From contig OZ020268.1 of the NCBI GenBank assembly GCA_963971225.1, positions 39,935,348-39,999,347 on the forward strand: 64,000 nucleotides of DNA, read 5' to 3'. The DNA is from Melieria omissa. Its lineage: Eukaryota > Arthropoda > Insecta > Diptera > Ulidiidae. The position numbers and the translations under genes were made by a program. The notes below the pieces were generated by a model. That model worked only from the letters and a program-made list of their open reading frames with translations. It was not told where the DNA came from and searched no databases. Position 1 is the stretch's first letter. The number at the start of each line of letters is the position of its first letter. Below are positions 45,181 to 56,699 of the stretch, one piece after another.

Positions 45181-45935
45181 ACCCCTATGGGGTCTTTAGA
45201 GATACCAGATGAAGATGCATCTATGAGTTGTAGTAGTGATCCGTTAGAACACGAATGTTTTCGGAAAACTTAAGCAAACACTTCAGACTTAACGTTGCCA
45301 CTTCATCTAGTTTGACGCACTCATGTGCCCCAAAGATTGACAAGTATTGCCTTGAGATAATGAGACAGAAACAAAGGACATGTTCTTATACCTCCAAAGG
45401 GTAAATACTCCCAGTACAAATTATAATAATTAACAACTAAACAATTCTGATTTTCATACATCTTTTTCCTGATCTTCCTAGCAGAAATACTTTTCATTTA
45501 GGAACCTGTCTAGCTTCATGTTACTTGTACATTCTTCAGCTTTTACTGTCTGTCTGCTAATAAGCCCTTGGGGATTCTTCAATCTGAACGATAGATAGTC
45601 TAACCGAGAGTTTGTGCAGTTCAATATTCTTTGCATTACTTATGCAGTTAGGCAGTTTTTAAAGTTCCTCCACCTCTTTTTGTGCTGTTCTCTATGTCAA
45701 CGTAAAATGTGCAAAGTAGCATCAGCACCCACTCTTGGGAATTAAGTCCACTGTCTCATATCCCCTATATGACTACCTCGACACCCGATAGATATGAATC
45801 CTGCAGGTTGAGGCTAGTCTTTCCATTATTGCTTGAAATTGTGAGAAATTTTCGGATCGACTTGCCGAAAGATACACTTAAGCCACAGAAAGTGTCCGTT
45901 GTGATACCACAAGGAAAAAGAGATCTGACTATGGA
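45180..45935. other. Non-coding DNA
   Basis: No gene recognised. The 160-codon plus-strand open frame from 45,709 to 46,191 runs antisense into the LINE relic and is a shadow. Confidence 0.45.
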
Positions 45936-45939
45936 TAAC

Positions 45940-47187
45940 ACAATGGGCCACTATGCCTCAGAGAAATCCCCCAGGAGCGGCCACTTAACCTCGGCAAGTC
46001 GAGGTTGCAACACAAGTAAATTTGTTTTGGGGATAAAACCAAGCAAGTCTTTTTTGTTGACTGATCTAAGGTCGTTCAAGTTATCGAAGAAGGGAGAGCT
46101 TAAGGATTTCAACCTTCGTCTAAAAAGAGCAAGACAGTTTCTTCCTCCTCTTCATTTTGACAACTGCGGCAAAAGTCCCAGCTGTCTGTAGGCGTGGAGA
46201 CCGATTGTCTATTCGATCCTGTCACAATCGAGACGATCGTGCTGATATGTTGTCTGCTAAGTGAGACAAACGTTTTAGTGCGTCTGGGGTTGAAAGTGAC
46301 CCAAAGTTGTAAGGTTATGAAAAAAGTAGGGTATCCAACTCTATTGATTCCTTGGAACATCGTTGAAACGTGGCAAGTGTGGCTTTATTTTACCGATACT
46401 TTTTCGGTAATTGTTCAGAGGATGTGAGCACCCTGATGTCATTACTACGGGTATACCGCTGGGCAACCCGTTCAAACACTGGCGCCCATGCATTCCACGT
46501 TGAAACAATATTCCAGCACGCTACGTATTACAAAAAGAATTCGTTTCTGGCCCGCACTGCGCGATTGTGGAATGGTCTCCCTGTAGATATGTTTCGCAGC
46601 GCCTATGATCTTGATGGGTTCAAGACAAAAGTCCATAACCACTTCACTCTTTACCATGTACCCTAATCCTTCCTGGACCAACGGAATGTCTCACATTAAT
46701 AAAGGTATCCCCTGCACGTTTGCTCATCTTAAAAAAGTGCTCTCATGCCATGGATTGTAAGGTCTGTCGAGGAAGGAATAGCAATTGTTGTGTTGTGGTC
46801 TGATAAGATGGTACCATGTCTGCGAGCTTATCGGCTTAGCAGTTTCCCCTCACGTATTTGAGACTCGGTACCCAAGCCAGAGTGATGCTGTTCACACGAC
46901 CTAGCTCGTTGAGCAGGGACGGGCAGAGAGGGACGGGCAGAGAGAGACCACTTTCGATTTAGTGGAAACCTTCTTTAATTGCTGCCAGACTGTCCTTGAA
47001 AATCCAAGCCTTACCTCTAGGGAGGTTAACCTGTTTTAGCAGAGACAGGGCCTTACAAATGGCTAGTACTTTCGTTTGGAAGACACTGAACAAGTTTGAA
47101 AGGCGGAAAATGTTTTCCATGCGTACATCATCCTATACTCTATCATCCAACTTGTAGCCCTCTAGAAACATACTCTAGTCTTAAGGT
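45940..47187 (-). mobile_element. Relic of the RNase H LINE, itself invaded
   Basis: Same orientation as the 8,078 LINE. The minus strand of 46,109-46,290 encodes KTFVSLSRQHISTIVSIVTG and WDFCRSCQNEEEEETVLLFL, comparable with LSLSRTSIRQLVGVITGHCA and CRSCGDEEEVETIQHFLC. After an inserted fragment the relic resumes at ~46,745: 46,855-46,900 parallels 8,712-8,745 (GGTACCCAAGCCAGAGTG against GGAACCCAACAGAGAGTG), and 47,030-47,130 parallels 8,905-9,000 in RNase H. No intact frame. Confidence 0.75.
46340..46740 (+). pseudogene. C-terminal fragment of another non-LTR element, inserted
   Basis: A 98-residue open stretch (46,370-46,666) reads VALFYRYFFGNCSEDVSTL, RVYRWATRSNTGAHAFHVE, then KKNSFLARTARLWNGLPVDM and the terminal YDLDGFKTKVHNHF. 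These are hallmarks of the extreme C-terminus of Jockey/CR1-like LINE proteins (LFYRY, RTxRLWNxLP, YNLxxFK). A short 3' end follows (CCTTCCTGGACCAACGGAAT, AATAAAGGTATCCCCTGC) whose relative occurs at 55,825-55,905. It lies opposite in orientation to the LINE it interrupts. Confidence 0.8.
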
Positions 47188-47671
47188 AAGGTCCCACGAT
47201 TGCCGCAATGCGTAGAAATTTTACGCATTTTGAAAAAAACCGAATGCCAATCGTGTGAACTCGATTCGGTTTCGGCGCAAATGTCAAAAATACTCGATCT
47301 GCCTCCTGTTGCGCCGAACGAAATTGGTACAAAAGCGTCAATCGTGTGAACAGTTGAAGCCAGACAAAAAAATAAAAATTGAGCCGAATTTTGTCGGCAA
47401 CTCGAGCGCCAACCATAGGGGCCGACAAAATTTGTCGGTGCTTTGAAATTTTTTGAAAATTTATTTAAATTTTTGTTTCGATTCGGGCAATCGTGTGACC
47501 TACCTATGAAATAGTTCGGCGCAATATTTCTGCTCGTTAGGTTGAGCCGACAAAATTTTTCGCAATTGGGGCAATCGTGTGATCCAAATAAAAAACGTAT
47601 TGCTCAATAGACAATTTTTGCGTAGTCATTGCCCGACCAGATCGGCACATTTGAGGCAATCGTGGGACCTT
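47188..47671. mobile_element. 484-bp MITE with internal CAATCGTGTGA repeats
   Basis: Perfect 17-bp inverted ends AAGGTCCCACGATTGCC (47,188-47,204) and complement (47,655-47,671). CAATCGTGTGA recurs in direct orientation near 47,251, 47,340, 47,488 and 47,573, and matches the right terminus (CAATCGTGGGA), so the element is built from repeated terminus-like motifs. No clear target duplication was found. No coding capacity. Family unknown. It sits at the edge of the LINE relic. Confidence 0.8.
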
Positions 47672-47717
47672 TGCTTTAGACCCCGTGTCTGGTTCCCACT
47701 CCTGTCAGTGAGGTAGG

Positions 47718-48049
47718 TAGGTTGTAGTGGGTCTGTGGCAGACACACATAAGTCTCTATCACTGTTTTTCTCTACATGAGAGAAGGGGAAGGGACCTACA
47801 GTTTTACGCCGAATCCGAACGGCGGTTTTATTTTGTCAATTTCCTTTCACACTTTGAGGTTTTGCCATTGCCTTCCAAGAGCGGACCTGTGCGATTCTTG
47901 TAATCCTCATCTGCTTCTTGTAATCCTTGTCTGCTCATCTGTGTATAGCGATAGAAGTAGAACAGTGATTCATCAGCCCAAGCTAGGAATCGAACCTAGG
48001 GTCTCTGCTATGAGAAGTCAGCGCGTTACCTGCGGACTATCGAGGCCGG
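47718..48049 (-). mobile_element. tRNA-derived SINE, near full length
   Basis: Flanked by an imperfect 15-bp duplication (TGTCAGTGAGGTAGG at 47,703; TGTCTGTGAGGTATG at 48,050; 13 of 15 match). Sense order: CCGGCCTCGATAGTCCGCAG, GTAACGCGCTGACTTCTCAT (A-box/anticodon-like), AGGTTCGATTCC (B box), body with GATGAGGATTACAAGAATCG (also partly duplicated upstream), GGAAGGCAATGGCAAAACC, CGTAAAACTGTAGGTCCC, and a 3' tail ending CAACCTACCTA. The head resembles an elongator Met-tRNA (CAT anticodon in TCTCATA), which is inference. ~332 bp. Confidence 0.88.
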
Positions 48050-48065
48050 TGTCTGTGAGGTATGT

Positions 48066-50230
48066 GGGTTGAAACTTCAATGTGAAAGAGGTATGATGGT
48101 AGGGGGTGGCGTATGTTGTTGGGTATGTCGGGTAGTTTACTGAAAATACGGCAGTGACCGAAATCAGTGCGTGCCCTAAGTGGTGTTCAGTCTTACTGCC
48201 AAAAGGGTTGCAACTTGCATTTTGTTATCCATGAAGATCAACAGGGATAGTGGGCCAAGTTATAAAAGCTCCTTGAATGGTGTGACGCTTTTATTTGATG
48301 CTGTGTGACAAGCTGTCACAGTAATCACATTTGGAGCCAAACAATTTTGAAATTTAACATAGAGTTTTAACACTTTGTATAATTTTAAGGTATCTGACAA
48401 GTTGTCACACTTTTGTCTCAACAGGAACGTTAGTTTAGTTGAGACTGCTGTCAAATTTAAGCATAAATATTTTTATTTCATCTGCTTATAAAGTTGTAAT
48501 GCAACAACCAGAGCACAAATACCTACAGATGTCCTCTCGTCCATAAATTTAATGGTAGTTCCGGAAGGAACTTTCTGTCGAACAAAAGAAAATATTTAGC
48601 GGATTACAAACTGTACAAGCACAATGACAGCCACACAGCAACAACAAATAACAGTAGAAAAGAGAATCACAAACACACACACACACACAGAATCACAGTA
48701 AAGAGCAATTAGCATACAACGATTGCTGGCGATCTTTGCCTCTTGCGAACGGAAAAAACATAAACGACACAAGTGCACTGCCACAGTGGTTATTTCAAGT
48801 AGATGGCAATTGACTGCATGCACATAGCAGCACTCGTTCAGCGGCAAATAAGTCGACAGACAAACAGACAGACAGCGTGCGTCCCACTGGCATGTCAAAG
48901 GGTCAAGCACATTAACTCAATGAGTATATATAAACGATTTCAATTGCAGCGCACCGGACCGCGTACGTCGAGTGGCTGCGTGTAATGGAGGTGAAAAGAG
49001 AGAGTGCGGTGGCAACAGAAGAGCATAATGGTTATTAGAGCGAGAGAAAGAGAGAGAAAACAAATCGCGAAATAAGCAAAGCTGGACAGACGCCGGACAG
49101 ACACAGATTATGACCTGTTTTTATTGTTTTATTTGTAGTTCGCTTTTGTGTGACATTGATTGCATGTGTGACATACATTAACGAAACGGTGACTATGACA
49201 GAAATTGTCACACAAGTGTATGAAATGTTGAAATGAATTATTTGTGTATGCGTACACAAAGTGGAAGTGAATGATGGAACTTTAGAGAATAATCGATTGC
49301 ATTTTGACCACTTTTTAACTGAAAGATTGGTGCAATTTTGGTCAAATATATCCGTTTTGAATCTCTGGTACCTGCTGTCACAAAACTGGGAGAGGCGATT
49401 TTCACAAGATTGACTTAGAGTCATGTCTGAACTAAAAGGTGGAGGCATAAGGACCTCTTAACCAAGCTCCCAGAGCTTCTGGCAAGTCCCTCTTCCTCTA
49501 ATTCTCCTATTGGACAAAATTGGACGCTTTTGGCGAATCACTATCCATCTGTGTGGTTTGAAGTTGTCTGATGGAACACAACTCCTCTCCTATTTGCCAA
49601 AGCTGGTCATTTCTGGATGGTTACTTTCTTCAAAGTGTCCAAATGTTGACAGTAGAAATTTAAGAGTTTGACGGAAGGGAAGTAGATCAAAGTAGATGAT
49701 TAGATGATTCAATGCCAAACACACAGCAAAACCTGGCTTTCCTGACCATCAATCCTGGCTTGGCCGCGATTCAATCACAACTGTGATTTCGTCGTTAGTG
49801 ATTTAATGACTTTTCATTACCATTTCTGATTCATTTGAGTTATACACCGATTTGGTTGCGATTCAACAGCGAATCACAGATGGAAATTCTACCCATGAGG
49901 TGTTTTTGAGGAGCTTCTTTTTATATGCAGCTAGTCGAATGATTCTATAAACTCTTTTTTGTACAATGTTTCTAGACAGTCGAAACAGTGTTTATATGAC
50001 GATGGGACTCGACGATTTCTATGATTTTACTGACATTTTCGACAGTGACCTGTCAAAGCGTGATGCATTTTTGATATCAAAACTACCGGAACAGAATTGA
50101 AGGAATCAAAATTGCCCGTATTTGGCTGTTACAGTCAGTCAGGACCCTAAACTTTATTAACGTGTTTGTCTGACATTAGTTTTCGCCTTTATTGAAGAAA
50201 AATACTTAAGTATGGAATATTTCGTTTTTG
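48066..50230. other. Non-coding DNA
   Basis: CA microsatellite at 48,674-48,690, AG run at 49,040-49,060, small open frames without domains. 49,740-49,890 shows several TGATTTCG/CGATTCAA words, possibly debris of an AT-rich repeat. No gene. Confidence 0.4.
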
Positions 50231-50234
50231 CTGT

Positions 50235-51290
50235 TGTTCATCTTTCACGCGCGTTCAAACAAAACTGAGTTAAGCAATCATAAAGCTGTCTGTGAAGTTT
50301 CTTTAGTAGGAAATCTTATCTTTTTAACACCATTTAGCGTATTTCCTCTTTGTTGGTGTCTAACTTGACGGGAACTTCTCAAACAAAAGTGAATCAAGTA
50401 ATCAAAAAACTGTCTGAAATATTTCTTTAGTAGGAAATATTTTCTTTCTAATAAGATTTAGCTTATTTCCTCTTTCTTGATGTCCATTTTTTATGCTCGT
50501 TCAAACGAATCCGAGTTAAGCTATCGCAAAGCTGTCTGAGAAGTTTCTTTAGTAGGAAACATTATCTTATCAAGAGCATTTAGCGTATTTGCTCTTTTTT
50601 GGTGTCCATTTTTGATGCGCGCTCAAACAAAACTGAGTCAAAAAAACCCCCAGAAAGTTTCTTAAGTAAGAAATCGTAACCTTCTAACACTATTTAGAGT
50701 ATTTTCTCTTTATTTGGCGAAAACGTCTCAAACAAAACTGAATCAAGCAATCGCAAAACTGAGAAGTTTCTTTAGAATCTTTTTAACACCATTTAGCGTA
50801 TTTCCTCTTGGTTGGTGTCCATTTTTGATGCGCGCTCAAACAAAACTGAATCAAGCAATCAAAAAACTGTCTGAAAAGTTTCTTAATAAGAAATTGTATC
50901 TTTCTAACACCATTTTGCGTATTTCCTCTTTGTTGGTGACCAAATTTGGCGGATACATCTCAAACAAAACCGATCCAAGCAATCACAAAGCTGTCAGAAG
51001 AGTCTATAGTAGAAAATCTTATCATTCTAACAACATTCAGCATATTTCCTCTTTGTTGATGTCCAAATTTGACGGATACAACTCAAATAAAACCGAGTCA
51101 AACCATCACAAAGTTGTCTGAAAAGTTTCTTTAGTAGGAAATCTTATCTTTCCAACCCAACTCTTCGTTGGTGTCTATCTTTGACGGGAACTTCTCAAAT
51201 ATAACTGAATCAAGCAATCGCAAAACTGTTTGAGAAGTTTCTTTAGTAAGAAATCGTATCTTTCTAACCCTGTATAGCGCTTATACAACG
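50235..51290. repeat. ~117-bp tandem array, about nine copies
   Basis: Unit words in order: CAAACAAAACTGAGTCAAGC, AATCACAAAGCTGTCTGAGA, AGTTTCTTTAGTAGGAAATC, TTATCTTTCTAACACCATTT, AGCGTATTTCCTCTTTGTTG, GTGTCCATTTTTGA. AGTTTCTTTAG-type anchors occur near 50,296, 50,420, 50,541, 50,655, 50,764, 50,876, 50,999, 51,123 and 51,235. The period (109-124 bp) averages 117, a multiple of three, which explains the repetitive 135-codon open frame at 50,714-51,121. I do not consider it a gene. Confidence 0.93.
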
Positions 51291-51299
51291 CCAGATACA

Positions 51300-53494
51300 G
51301 ATTACTGAATTCATATTTTGGAAAAATAATGCAGTTATTTTTACTACATTTTACTTTTTTCTCTGTGGAATCAGTTTTGTAATTATTTTTTATTTTATAA
51401 GATGTTTTGTTATAAGTTTAGAATTTTTAGTGAATAGCATTTTACATATTTTTTGAGTCTGAAGCGGGTTCTGTGAAGTTCACAACATTTTTATTTGAAT
51501 GAATTTCCTTTTTTACATGCTTTCCCCTTTAGTAGTTTTTTAGAGGTAGAAGTCTTTAAAAAATTTCCTTCAAATTTTCCCTTACTTTCCTTTTACAGTA
51601 ACAACGCTGCCACTCTGTGTTCAACGACAATCGCTTAGAGAAAAATTACAGCAAACGACCATAAATTGTACTTAAAGCCAAAGCACACAAGCAAAGTGGA
51701 AATGGGACGGGACAGAAGGAAAGTCAGACACGTGAGCTGGCCGCAGCAACGCATTTCATGTGTGCCACTTTTGCTCGAGTAAATTCTGCAGTAATTCAAG
51801 CAGTTCTTGCACAACATTTTCAACAACAAGCAGTCGCACACTCAACGACGTCCACGTCACCAACCCGCCACCCGTTTGCTCGGTGACTTGTCTTGTCTTG
51901 TCTTATGTTGAAGCGGAAAGCTAAAACGGAAGCTGATGCCCGGCTGCGATTGAGACTAAGAAGCTGCAAGCTGGAAGCTGCTATCATAATCGAAAGCAAC
52001 AACAAACACAACACAACAATGTGTTTGTGTGTATGGGTTGTTGTTGATGATGGGGACGAAATGAAATGAGGGGAGAGGGGCATTGTTCAGGGAAATTTTA
52101 AGCTGGAACAATGCGAGAACAATAGAGCTGGCAGCCAACAATGAAGAAAATTGGCGTAAATCGTTCTAAAATTAGAAATGCTTATCTGCTTTGGACGCTT
52201 GCGGATGCTGACAGTGGCCGGGCTGAGCGTTGAGCGTTGAGCACCGAACGAACGGACTACAGCAAAGGGTGGCCAGCACGAAGTCGACGTCACAAAAAGT
52301 GTTTTGTACAAGCGGGAAAACTTATTACGACAAGACAATAAACAACGAGTGAAGGAGGCTTGAAAGGCGTTGAATATTTTATGCTTTTGTTAAAAATTAC
52401 ACAATTACCACGTGACCAGCGATGGTAGCGGGAGGGAAACAGGAGTCCAAGCAACGTGTCTATGGGAATGTTGGGAAATATTTGGAGCGTAAAGCGAGCA
52501 GCTGAGATTTGGTGCTTGTTTGCGCATTAACGCGTTTCATGGCACAAAAGAATTTATAATCTCTTTCAAGATATAGAAAATGGATGAGGATAGAGTAAAA
52601 CTTTCATGTGGGGCACATTGATGGCAAAAAATCAAGTTGAGCTGCATTTTTGTAGAGAAAATGCAGTGACATGGAAATTTTTTCAGTTGTTAAAAAAAAA
52701 CCGCCAAATCACAAGCAGTGAGAATGAGTTCAATTGGCATTTGAAATATTAAAAAATTAAACTAGTCAAAATTTTGCCTTTGAAATGATTCGTCTGGCCA
52801 ATTTGTTCTTCGTGCCATTACCTTCGTGCCACTGCAATTGCCAACCTTGCACCAACTTAAGTGATTGTCACACACTGCAGTAACCTGTCTTTGAGCACAA
52901 AGCAACACTGCAAGACAGTAGACAGGTGGGCAACATTGCATGTCAAAAGTACATATTCCAAGTATGTCTCAGTGCAGTGCCGAAAAATTACAAAAATAGC
53001 ACAAACCGTAACACTAAAACAAAGGAAACGAAATGAAACAAATAACTGAACAAGTAACATCAGCGCCCAAAAACAGAATTAACTGAGTAGCAACAACAAC
53101 ATAAAGCACACAAAGGCATTAATTTCGAAAGCAGTTGTTGTAGTTATTCACTCAGTCGGTTGCGCGTCTGCTTAGTGGCGCATAAGTCTGCGCTTAAGTG
53201 GCTCGTAATTTATTAACGCGACTTGGAGTGTTTTGTGTTTGCCAGCCAAATAAATCTAAGCGGTAAACAAGAACAACACAACAAACCAGCCACAATAAAT
53301 GAAGTCACTGAAACGCGGCACTGCCGAAAGCGCGAGAATGCACCGCACGTTGACTGCAGTACGGCAGCATTAAGTGGGCGGAGCTGGGGCGGCGGTAAGC
53401 ATGCAACATTTCCTGCTGGCTGCATGCTCAGCCATGAATCTCATATCTGGTTAGCACAAGCCGCAAGTTGCTAATGCAAAAAGCGCGAAAAATT

Positions 53495-53525
<31 letters not shown>

Positions 53526-53690
53526 AAATTTATTTATAAAACGGATTTGCTTTTTTGTGCGCAGCACCAGCAACATTAACCCGTTCATGGCCGAGATAAA
53601 GTAGTAACACTGGTGAGAGCGAAACTTGAAAGCAATGCTACAGAAAAAACATTTCGAAGATGAATTCGAATTTCACTTGAAATTTCTTTA
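51300..53690. other. Non-coding DNA with a CAA-rich central part
   Basis: 51,600-52,350 and 53,070-53,470 are GC-balanced and CAA-rich, with small open frames in both directions. TG microsatellite at 53,495-53,521. A TTAACCCGTTCATGGCC word at 53,577 precedes the ACTCCGAAA array. No gene. Confidence 0.4.
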
Positions 53691-53699
53691 AAGTTTGTT

Positions 53700-56605
53700 A
53701 ACTCCGAAACTGGGCCCAGGTCCCGTGTTCAGCTTTGGAACCCAAACTTCAATTATTAATAATATTTTGATTCCAAGCTGCTTACGATTTTTGTGCTTTA
53801 AAAACTCTTTAACTTTCCTTGAACTAAAAACTCCGAAAAAACTCTTAAAGACAATTTTAAAAGAAGTAGTGACAAATAATGTGCAAAAAAGTCTGACACC
53901 AGTTGTGACAGCTAAATGTTTTACAAAATGCTTACAGTTAGTTAATTTATGAACATTTACTTAATTCGTACTTTAACTCCGAAAATCGTTGAATAGTATC
54001 AGTTTTCAAATCTATAAACCTGTTTAACTTATTTGAATTTAAATGTTCAAAATTTTATTAAATTGGCACTTTGAAGCCGACCGCGAAACCTACTCCGAAA
54101 GTTTGCGTTTACAGATAAAAAATATGGCAAGTATTTTGTGTTTGTTTTTTGTTTATTTGATTGACTCCGAAAGCTCTTTACGCCTCCACTACTGTATAAT
54201 TTACACTATTCTAAGCCCGTAAACTCCGAAACTAACTCCTGAAGTCAGTTTTTATACAAGTAGTGACAAGAAATGTGAAAAATAGTTTGTTGTTGACATT
54301 ATTTTTGACAAAATATTTAATAATACATGTAACATATGTATGTATGAATGAATGTATTTTTTATATACATTGACATTCAATTTTCTGAATTTGAACTTTA
54401 ACTCCGAAAATCGTTAAGTAGTATCAGTTTTCAAATCCATAAGACTTTTATAACTTATTTAATTGCTTAAAATTACAAGTGCAAAGTTTTTTTGAAATGG
54501 CAAACAAAACTTTAAACCGACTCCGAAAGTTGGCGTTTACAGATACAAAACAGTGACAAGTATTTTGTGTCAGAATATTTATATAAAGTGCCAACAGCTT
54601 CTTACGACTTAACTACTGTAAAAAAAGTAAGCTTTTCTAAGCCTATAAACTCCGAAACTAACTCCTAAAGTTAGTCAGTAAAAAAAAATTTAGAAAAGAG
54701 ACTATTTTTTACAAAATATTTTATAGCTTGTAGTGCAATTCCGAAAATCGCTAAAGAGTATCAATGTTCGAATCTATAAAATCTCACTTGCTTACTTAAA
54801 TGCTTAAAATTAGATTGTTAAACGAATTCAATAATTTCGTGAAATAATAGACTCCGAAACTGATTACGAAAACCAATATGAACTTCAAAAATTAAGTTCT
54901 AATGCAATAAACTTTTGAGTCTTTTTCTAATTTACAGAAAACATATAATCATATGACTTTTAGTTACAAACTTCGGAGTTAAAATTTATAAAATTTTTAA
55001 AAGTTGTTGCCTTCTCTTTTTTACTCTCAATAAACAAACGTTATTGCATTCATTTAAGCTGATACTTTACTCCGAAATTCAATATAATATACATGCAGTA
55101 ACATTACTCTAATTTTAACTCCGAAAACTACATTCAACTTCTCTTCAAACTGAACTGAACATTAAGTTGAGCTAATATGGGTACTTTGCCAAAGTTTTAA
55201 CTCCGAAAGTTGGTTTGTACTTTTTGCAACATAGCAGTAAGCAGTAATTTGGACTCCGAAAGCTAATTTAAACTTCATGAAAGCTTTTTTTAGCTGACCT
55301 GAACATTTATTTGATTTCTACCAAAATACCAACTCCGAAAAAGTGTTTTAGTCGCTGCCACGTAAAGTTAAGCAGTGATTTAGGCTCTGAAATCCAATTT
55401 AAGCTTTATTAAAGCCCCTTTTAACCTAATTTAAATTCAGCTTAAGTTAATATTGTTACGCTGCTAAACTATCAGCTCCGAATATTTGTTAAAACCTACC
55501 GTAACATAAAGGTAAGCAGTTTGTGAACTCTGAAAGCTAATTTAAACTCTATACAAATACTTTTTAACTGAACCGAACATTGACTAATCAATTCCGAAAA
55601 TGTTTTTTAGTTACTGCAGTAATATAAACTCCGAAACAAATATAAAATTTATATAAGCTCTTTTTGACTTAATTAACCACTGACTTGAGCTAATATTGTT
55701 ACTCCGAAAACTAACAGCATGCACATGAAAAGAAGTTTGGGAAAAATCTTCAATAACTCCTAAAACTTTTTATTCTTTTTGGTAAAATATTCACTTCGGA
55801 ACCGTTTTGTACTGTTCCTAACCTATATTTCCTTCCTGAACCAGCGCAATGCCTTGCATTTATAGGGGTATTCCCTACGCGTTGGCTCATTCTATAACAT
55901 GGGACATTGATTTATCAACTCCGAAAATATTTGTTATTTACTGTAACTAGTAATTTGAACTACAAAGGTAAATTCAGTGGTCATTTAAGCTTTTTGACTG
56001 AATTAACAACTAAGTTGAGTTAATATTGTTATTCGAAAATCTGTTAACAGTATGTTAAAAAAAGTTTGGCAAATTCTTTAATAACTCCTAAAAAAAACGT
56101 ATTAGAACATAGCAGTAAATAGCAATTTTAGCACCGAAAGCTAGTTTTAACTTCATCCAAGGCCTTTTAAACTGACTGGAACATTGATTTATCAACTCCG
56201 AAAATATATTTTAGTTACTGTAACCAGAAATTTGAACTCCGAAAGCAAATATAATATTAATTTAAGATCTTTTTGACTGAATTAACAAATAACTTGAGCT
56301 AATATTGTTATTCCGAACTCTGTAACATGCAAAACTCTGCACATGCAAAATAGTTTGGAAAAACTTTCAATAAGGCTGTAATTCCTAAAAAATTTTATTC
56401 TTTTTGGTAAATTATTAAGTCCGAAAACGAGTTTTACTTACTACAACATAGAAATAAGCTGTAATTTTAACTCCGAAAGATCATTTTAAATTCATACAAG
56501 ATTCCTTTAACTGCATTGTAAGAACTGGCTGATTTATTTATGCAAAATCAACTTTTAATTTGCTTTTCAGAATTCCGAAAATAACTCCTAATAACTTAAT
56601 ACAAA
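53700..56605 (+). repeat. ACTCCGAAA-rich irregular array, forward orientation
   Basis: The exact nine-mer ACTCCGAAA occurs at 53,701, 53,830, 53,976, 54,092, 54,164, 54,223, 54,401, 54,520, 54,649, 54,851, 55,069, 55,118, 55,200, 55,253, 55,332, 55,628, 55,701, 55,918, 56,195, 56,236 and 56,470 (list by eye), all on the plus strand, plus one-base variants (ATTCCGAAA, ACTCTGAAA, GCTCCGAAT). A larger ~430-bp unit is visible: 53,800-54,235 and 54,236-54,660 share AACTCCGAAAATCGTTGAAT, TAGTATCAGTTTTCAAATC, CCGACTCCGAAAGTTGGCGT and AAACTCCGAAACTAACTCC. Later units are 100-250 bp and much more diverged, yet keep the core. No open frame. Confidence 0.93.
55800..55905 (+). mobile_element. 3' end of a Jockey/CR1-like LINE in the array
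   Basis: TTTCCTTCCTGAACCAGCGC, AATGCCTTGCATTTATAGGG and GTATTCCCTACGCGTTGGCT resemble 46,660-46,735 (CCTTCCTGGACCAACGGAAT, AATAAAGGTATCCCCTGC). Same orientation as the array's core motif. Only the untranslated tail is present. Confidence 0.6.
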
Positions 56606-56699
56606 CTGTCGCATCAACTTTATGTCATTAAAACTTTAAACTTTTACTGCAACTACATCAAAACACTTTCAACAACTTAACTCGACTGTTCTACCCAGA

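Noticed and set aside
45709..46191. 160-codon plus-strand frame
   Set aside because: Runs antisense into the RNase H LINE relic; the relic's minus-strand motifs explain the conserved part.
50714..51121. 135-codon plus-strand frame at 50.7 kb
   Set aside because: Falls in the ~117-bp array; openness follows from a period divisible by three, and no start or coding bias is conserved between units.
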